Assembly (NCBI GenBank): GCA_028291885.1
Contig: JAQGNJ010000039.1
Coordinates: forward strand, 1 to 34,875
From: Ramlibacter sp.
Lineage (GTDB): Bacteria; Pseudomonadota; Gammaproteobacteria; Burkholderiales; Burkholderiaceae_C
DNA length: 34,875 nucleotides
Direction of reading: 5' to 3'
Position 1 is the first letter of the stretch, and each line of letters begins with the position of its first letter. This document shows, in pieces, positions 30,367 to 34,875 of this stretch. The notes under the pieces are model-generated. The model saw only the letters and a program-made list of their open reading frames with translations. It had not been told where the DNA came from and did not search any database. A program made the position numbers and the translations under genes.

Positions 30367-32392
30367 GGAGCTGACGCTCCACTCCACCTTGTGCCGGCGC
30401 GAAGCCGGGGCCTTCCAGCAGGCGATCAGGACCGGCGCCGAAGTGGTCGTCGCCTGCACCCAGGAAAAGCGCCTCTTCGCCGAACTGGCGCAGGAAACCG
30501 AAGGCGCCGTGTCGCCGATCCGCTTCGTCAACATCCGCGAGACCGGCGGCTGGAGCCGCGACGCGTCGCAGGCGATGCCCAAGCTGGCCGCCCTGCTGGC
30601 GGCGGCCCACCTGCCGGAGCCCGAGCCGGTGCCGACCGTCACCTACAGGAGCGGCGGCCGGCTGCTGGTGATCGGCGCGCTGCAGGAAGCCGAGCGCGCC
30701 GCCGCGATGCTCGAAGACGTGCTCGCCGTCACCGTGTTTGCGCAGGGCGGCGCCGGCGCCCAGGAGCGGCGCTGGCCGGTGCTGGCCGGCAAGATCGACA
30801 GTCTGGACGGCTGGCTCGGCGCCTTCGAGCTGAAGTACTCGCAAGGCAACCCGATCGACCTGGACCTGTGCACCCGCTGCAACGCCTGCATCACCGCGTG
30901 TCCGGAAGGCGCGATCGGCTTCGATTACCAGGTCAAGCTGGACAGCTGCACCGATCACCGCTCCTGCGTGCAGGCCTGCCAGGTGGCGGGCGCGATCGAC
31001 TTCAGCCGGCCGGTGCAGGCGCTCGCGGAGCAGTTCGACCTGGTGCTGGACCTGCGGGCGGCTCCGGCGTTCACGCGGCACGCGCTGCCGCAAGGCTATT
31101 TCCATCTCCCTGTCCCGCTTGCGGGAGAGGGCAGAGGCGAGGGGCATTTGCAGACGCTGCTCAAGCTGCGCGAGCTGGTCGGCGAGTTCGAGAAGCCAAA
31201 ATTCTTCGTCTACAAGCAGAAGCTGTGCGCCCACAGCCGCAACGAGACGGTGGGCTGCAACGCCTGCATCGAGATCTGTTCCGCCGAGGCCATCAGCAGC
31301 GAGAAGTCGCGCCAGCAGATCAAGGTCAATCCCAATCTCTGTGTCGGCTGCGGCGCCTGTACCACCGTCTGCCCGACCGGCGCCCTGACCTATGCCTATC
31401 CGCGCGCCGGCGATCAGGGCGTCAAGTTCCGCACCTTGCTCTCCACCTATGCCGGGGCCGGCGGCAAGGACGCCGTGTTGCTTCTGCACAGCCAGGAAAA
31501 AGGCCAGTCGCTGGTGGAGCAGCTCGGACGCGCCGCGCAGGTCAAGACCGCGGCCGGCGTGCCGGCCAACGTCATTCCCGTGCCGCTCTGGCACACGGCC
31601 AGTGTCGGCGTCGATCTGTGGCTGTCGGCATTCGCTTTCGGCGCCAGCCAGGTTGCGGTGCTGACCACGGACGAAGAGGCACTTCAGTACATCACCGGCC
31701 TGAAGGCGCAGATGGCCGTGGCGCAGGCCATCGTCAACGGGCTGGGTTATAGCGGCACGCATTTCCAGCTGCTGTGGGCCACTACGCCGGCCGAACTCGA
31801 TGCGTCGCTGCAGGCGCTGGGGCAGACCCGCCAGACCGGGCCGAAGGTGCCCGCCCGCTTCGCCGTGGCGCAGGAAAAGCGCAGCACGCTGGAGATGTCG
31901 CTGGACCACCTGGTCGAGCAGGCGACGCTGCGTCCCGAGGCGATCGCGCTGCCGGCGGCCGGTTCGCCTTTCGGCAACGTCGTCGTCGACAAGGCCAAGT
32001 GCACGCTGTGCCTGAGTTGCGTCAGCGCCTGCCCGGCCAGCGCGCTGCAGGACAACCCGCTGCAGCCGCAGCTGCGCTTCATCGAGAAGAACTGCGTGCA
32101 GTGCGGCCTGTGCGCCAGCACCTGCCCGGAAGACGCGATCACGCTGCAGCCGCGCCTGCTGCTCACGCCGCAGCGCAAGGAAGCGCGGGTGCTCAACGAG
32201 ACCCAGCCCTATGGCTGCATCCGCTGCGGCAAGCCCTTCGGCACGCTCAAGGCGATCGAGGCGATGCTGGGCAAGCTGGCCGGCCATTCGATGTTCCAGG
32301 GCGCCGCGCTCGAACGCCTCAAGATGTGCGGCGACTGCCGCGTGATCGACATCTACTCGGCTGAAAACGAGGCGAAGATCACCGATGTCTGA
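30293..32392 (+). CDS. Poly-4Fe-4S ferredoxin-like protein
   Basis: A 699-residue cytosolic Fe-S protein. It begins with a CDCNKTMPL motif. Ferredoxin-type clusters appear at about Cys193 (CTRCNACITACPEGA), 322 (CNACIEICSAEA), 350 (CVGCGACTTVCPTGA), 570 (CTLCLSCVSACPASA) and 602 (CVQCGLCASTCPEDA), with extra Cys in CTDHRSCVQACQ and CIRCGKPFG. Between them lies a region resembling a coenzyme- or electron-handling domain. Residues about 272-285 (LPVPLAGEGRGEGH) come from a palindromic repeat within the gene. It overlaps DUF3306 by 74 bases and TorD by eight. Such a protein normally accompanies formate dehydrogenase or related oxidoreductases; its electron partner is not in the window. Confidence 0.93.
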   Translation: MTTLICDCNKTMPLQEKLLGAALREELTLHSTLCRREAGAFQQAIRTGAEVVVACTQEKRLFAELAQETEGAVSPIRFVNIRETGGWSRDASQAMPKLAALLAAAHLPEPEPVPTVTYRSGGRLLVIGALQEAERAAAMLEDVLAVTVFAQGGAGAQERRWPVLAGKIDSLDGWLGAFELKYSQGNPIDLDLCTRCNACITACPEGAIGFDYQVKLDSCTDHRSCVQACQVAGAIDFSRPVQALAEQFDLVLDLRAAPAFTRHALPQGYFHLPVPLAGEGRGEGHLQTLLKLRELVGEFEKPKFFVYKQKLCAHSRNETVGCNACIEICSAEAISSEKSRQQIKVNPNLCVGCGACTTVCPTGALTYAYPRAGDQGVKFRTLLSTYAGAGGKDAVLLLHSQEKGQSLVEQLGRAAQVKTAAGVPANVIPVPLWHTASVGVDLWLSAFAFGASQVAVLTTDEEALQYITGLKAQMAVAQAIVNGLGYSGTHFQLLWATTPAELDASLQALGQTRQTGPKVPARFAVAQEKRSTLEMSLDHLVEQATLRPEAIALPAAGSPFGNVVVDKAKCTLCLSCVSACPASALQDNPLQPQLRFIEKNCVQCGLCASTCPEDAITLQPRLLLTPQRKEARVLNETQPYGCIRCGKPFGTLKAIEAMLGKLAGHSMFQGAALERLKMCGDCRVIDIYSAENEAKITDV
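31108..31131. repeat. REP-like palindrome inside the poly-ferredoxin gene
   Basis: CCCTGTCCCGC-TT-GCGGGAGAGGG pairs in 10 of 11 positions with a two-base centre. It is read in frame as PVPLAGEG. Only one to two bases per arm differ from the palindrome at 29854-29877. A GC-rich tail (GCAGAGGCGAGGGG) follows and may be part of the element. Confidence 0.75.
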
Positions 32393-33002
32393 CGCCATCC
32401 CGCAGTCGTCCGCGCTGGACGAAGAGACCGCGCGCGCCGAAATCTACGGGCTTCTCGCCCAGCTGTTTTATTCGCCGCCGACGCCTGAACTGCTGGAGGC
32501 GCTGCGCGTCGCGCCGACGGAAGCGCCGGCGGCCGGCGGCTTCCTCGAAGAGCCGTGGCGCGACGTCGTCGCCAGCGCGCGAGCCCTCGACGACCAGGCC
32601 ATCGCCCGCGAATACGACGCGCTCTTCGGCGGCGTCGGCAAGCCCGAGATCTACCTGTTCGGCTCGCACTACCTGAGCGGCTTCCTCAACGAACGGCCGC
32701 TGGTCAGGCTGCGTTCGGACCTGGCCGCACTCGGGCTGGAGCGGCACGGAGCCATGTCCGACACGGAGGACCACATCGCCTACCTGAGCGAGGTGATGCG
32801 CTACCTGATCGCGGGCGACGACGCGGCGGTGGCGAACCTCACGCGCCAGTCGGAGTTCTTCGCGGCGCACCTGCAGCCGTGGATCGCGGGCCTGTGCGAC
32901 ACCATCATCGCGCACCCCAAAGCCCGGTTCTATGCCGTGGTCGCGGCCTTCACCCGGGCGTTCGTGGGCGTCGAGGCCCAGGGCTTCGACATGCTCGATT
33001 AA
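32385..33002 (+). CDS. TorD/DmsD-family molecular chaperone
   Basis: A 205-residue all-helical cytosolic chaperone of the TorD/DmsD family. Members bind the twin-arginine signal and assist cofactor insertion into molybdoenzymes. Conserved blocks are EIYGLLAQLFYSPPTPELLEAL, AREYDALFGGVGKPEIYLFGSHYLSGFLNERPL and DTEDHIAYLSEVMRYL. It overlaps the poly-ferredoxin gene by eight bases and closes the operon. Its stop codon and that of the convergent kinase share the palindrome TTAA. No Tat-dependent molybdoenzyme is visible nearby, so its client is unknown. Confidence 0.92.
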   Translation: MSDAIPQSSALDEETARAEIYGLLAQLFYSPPTPELLEALRVAPTEAPAAGGFLEEPWRDVVASARALDDQAIAREYDALFGGVGKPEIYLFGSHYLSGFLNERPLVRLRSDLAALGLERHGAMSDTEDHIAYLSEVMRYLIAGDDAAVANLTRQSEFFAAHLQPWIAGLCDTIIAHPKARFYAVVAAFTRAFVGVEAQGFDMLD

Positions 33003-34875
33003 GGGCCGGGGGAGACTTCGGCGCGGCCGTTGTTGGTCGGCGCCGCCGCCGCTTCGGGCACCTGCGGCTCGGTCCACAGGGTCACGCTGAAGACGGCGCC
33101 GCCCTCCGCGGCATTGCGGGCCGCGATGCTGCCGCCATAGCGCTCGACCAGCCCCAGGCTGATCCACAGCCCCAGGCCGTTGCCGTCGTTCTTGGTGGTG
33201 AAGAAGGGCCGGAACAGCCGGTCCCGGACTTCGGGCGCCAGGCCGGCCCCGCTGTCCTGGACCTCGATCACCACGCCGGCGCGGCCCTGCGCACCCCGCG
33301 TGTCGCGCGTCGCCAGCGTCAGCACACCGCCTTGCGGCATCGCCTGGATCGCGTTCACCAGCAGGTTGATCACCACCTGCTGCAGCTCCTGGCGATTGCA
33401 GCCCGCGCGGGCCGTCGCGTCCAGCCTTCGCACGACCTGGATCCGGGTGCGCGCCAGCAGGTGGCCGACCAGCACCAGCGAGTCCTCCAGCACCCGGCCG
33501 GTGTCCAGCATCTCCACGTAGCCCGCGTACTCGGTCGGCCTGGCGTACTGCAGCAGCTGGGTGACGATCAGGCGCATGCGCTCGACCTGCTCGTCGAGCA
33601 GGCGCATCTCGGCGGCGACCGGCGTGGCATGCCGCCCGAGCGTTTCGCGCATCAGGTCCAGGTTGCCCTGGATCACGGCGATCGGGTTGTTGATCTCGTG
33701 GGCGATGCTGGCCGTGAGCTGGCCGATGGCGGCCAGCTTTTCCGACTTCACCAGCTGCTGCTGCGCCTGCTGCAGCGACTCGTTGCTGGCGGCCAGCTCG
33801 CGGGTGCGCTCGGCGACCTTCAGATCGAGCTCCTCGCCCCAGCGTTGCAGGCTGCGGGTCTTCTCGTCGATTACGTTCAGCAGCTGGTCGAGGTGGTTGG
33901 CCAGCGTGCCGATCTCGTCGCGCGCCTCCACCGGCCCGACCCGCGCCGCGCTCTGGCCTTCTTCCACCAGTTGCATCGTGCGGTTCATCTGTTCGACGGG
34001 ACGGAAGATGCTGCTCGCCCAGCGCAGCGAGAACAGCGCCGCCAGCGCCATCACCGCCAGGAAGATCAGGCCGATGGTCGCGAGCATGCCGAACTTCACC
34101 AGCCGGAACGGCTCCTCCAGGTAGCCGACGTACAGCATGCCGACGCGCTTGCCCGAGCCGTCCAGCAGCGGCTCGTAGGCCGAGACATACCAGTCGTTCA
34201 CCACGAAGGCGCGATCCAGCCAGGTGGCGCCCTGCTGGAGCACGGCGTCGCTCACCGCCTGCGAGACGCGGGTGCCGATGGCCCGCTCGTCCTTGAACAG
34301 CCGGACGTTCGTGGTGATGCGGACGTCGTCCATGAACAGGGTCGCCGTGCCCTGGCTGCCGAAGGGCAGCGAGCCCTCGGGGTAGACGATGCGGTTGATG
34401 TGGTCGATGAACGGCAGGTTCTGGTTCAACAGGATGCCGCCGCGCAGCCGGGCGATCACGCGGCCGGCGTCGTCCACGACGTCCGACACCGCCAGCACCG
34501 CGAAGGCGCGGTCTTCGATGCGGCGATCGCTGGGCGCTGCGTTGCGCGTGGGGATGAGCGGGATGCGGATGCGGTCGCGCAAGTGCGGCGCCATCAGCGA
34601 GAAGGTCTCCCCGTCCAAGACGGCAAGCTGGGCGCCGCGGATGCGCTCCTCGCCCTGGCCCGGCGGCGCGAACTGGTGGGGGCCGGGACCCACCACCTGC
34701 AGGAAGTCCAGCCGCAGGTCCGCCCGGGCGTGTGCGAGCAGGCCGTCCAGCGCCGCCTGGTCGCCCGCGACCAGCGCTCGCATCAGCGCGTGCGAGCCGG
34801 CGATCGCATCCGTGCCGCCGCCGACTTCGGCGATCACCTGGTTGAAGTAGCCGTGGGCCACCGCCAAGTCGCTGC
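32999..34875 (-). CDS. Cache-domain sensor histidine kinase (N-terminus cut by window edge)
   Basis: At least 624 residues are visible; the frame is open to the window edge, so the start and first membrane span lie outside. The visible part begins in an extracytoplasmic cache-like sensor (GGILLNQNLPFIDHINRIVY, then WLDRAFVVNDWYVSAYEPLLDG). One membrane span follows (MLATIGLIFLAVMALAALFSL), then HAMP (RPVEQMNRTMQLVEEG), a coiled coil, the HisKA box AIGQLTASIAHEINNPIAV with the phosphorylated His, the N-box VVINLLVNAIQAM, and G boxes VQDSGAGL and DGNGLGLWIS. The track start at 34867 is TTG and unlikely. Its partner regulator would be outside the window. It may sense a small organic ligand; that is inference from the domain. 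Confidence 0.93.
   Translation of the reverse strand, partial: SDLAVAHGYFNQVIAEVGGGTDAIAGSHALMRALVAGDQAALDGLLAHARADLRLDFLQVVGPGPHQFAPPGQGEERIRGAQLAVLDGETFSLMAPHLRDRIRIPLIPTRNAAPSDRRIEDRAFAVLAVSDVVDDAGRVIARLRGGILLNQNLPFIDHINRIVYPEGSLPFGSQGTATLFMDDVRITTNVRLFKDERAIGTRVSQAVSDAVLQQGATWLDRAFVVNDWYVSAYEPLLDGSGKRVGMLYVGYLEEPFRLVKFGMLATIGLIFLAVMALAALFSLRWASSIFRPVEQMNRTMQLVEEGQSAARVGPVEARDEIGTLANHLDQLLNVIDEKTRSLQRWGEELDLKVAERTRELAASNESLQQAQQQLVKSEKLAAIGQLTASIAHEINNPIAVIQGNLDLMRETLGRHATPVAAEMRLLDEQVERMRLIVTQLLQYARPTEYAGYVEMLDTGRVLEDSLVLVGHLLARTRIQVVRRLDATARAGCNRQELQQVVINLLVNAIQAMPQGGVLTLATRDTRGAQGRAGVVIEVQDSGAGLAPEVRDRLFRPFFTTKNDGNGLGLWISLGLVERYGGSIAARNAAEGGAVFSVTLWTEPQVPEAAAAPTNNGRAEVSPGP

Noticed and set aside
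30059-32398. 779-residue minus-strand ORF
   Set aside because: It is antisense to the DUF3306 and poly-ferredoxin genes, whose Cys motifs are unmistakable. Its composition is shadow-like.
1-34875. tRNA, rRNA, CRISPR arrays, insertion sequences
   Set aside because: I saw no cloverleaf-like sequence with conserved TTCGA arms, no evenly spaced direct repeats and no transposase frames. A covariance-model search would be needed to exclude small RNAs.

Overview
The window looks like chromosomal DNA of a high-GC betaproteobacterium of the order Burkholderiales, most likely Comamonadaceae (Ramlibacter/Variovorax/Polaromonas type). The evidence is the GC-rich codon use, the conserved rhodanese-grxC-secB-gpsA and DUF3460-scpA blocks, the nadC-nadA/nadB set, and the protein wording of these families. 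This placement comes from reading translations and not from a database search. I saw no tRNA, rRNA, CRISPR array, insertion sequence or prophage. No gene-free stretch exceeds 300 bases provided the small ORF at 6820-7026 is real.

Left part (1-7030) is a cell-envelope and stress block. It has two BON-domain lipoproteins, a zinc-ribbon metallopeptidase, a minus-strand run DUF1328 - DUF883 - holin-family protein - membrane protein that resembles the E. coli yqjD-yqjE-yqjK arrangement, a CHASE3/NarL-type histidine kinase, a divergent LuxR-type response regulator, and a receiver-only protein. Three intergenic regions of this block carry 18-bp palindromes of the form TGTAGG-N6-CCGACA, two of them as tandem or near-tandem pairs. 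They suggest a small local regulon.

Middle part (7035-26567) is mostly housekeeping: an AsmA-family protein, a MoeB/ThiF-like E1 enzyme, the carboxy-terminal protease CtpA, phosphoglycerate mutase gpmA, then divergently rhodanese, glutaredoxin, SecB and GpsA. A TakP-like TRAP solute-binding protein follows, with a GntR-type operator in its leader, then a thioredoxin-like protein and a small membrane protein. Next come nadC-nadA facing nadB, with scpA and a DUF3460 gene upstream of nadB. The section closes with a BamE-like lipoprotein, a small lipoprotein, metG, and the Fe-S carrier apbC.

Right part (25746-34875) holds an ECF sigma/anti-sigma pair led by a PF03640 secreted protein, a lipoprotein lipase/esterase, and a four-gene plus-strand operon (DUF3305, DUF3306, a poly-ferredoxin with many 4Fe-4S motifs, and a TorD-family chaperone). 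An operon of this kind normally serves a molybdenum enzyme such as formate dehydrogenase, but no such enzyme lies in the window. A cache-domain histidine kinase, cut by the right edge, faces this operon.

The observations I rate highest are: the TGTAGG-N6-CCGACA operator family; two REP-like palindromes that sit in frame inside coding regions (in the DUF3306 gene and the poly-ferredoxin gene); several convergent gene pairs whose two stop codons lie in one palindrome; and two genes whose start codons lie just behind a strong intrinsic terminator on the same strand.
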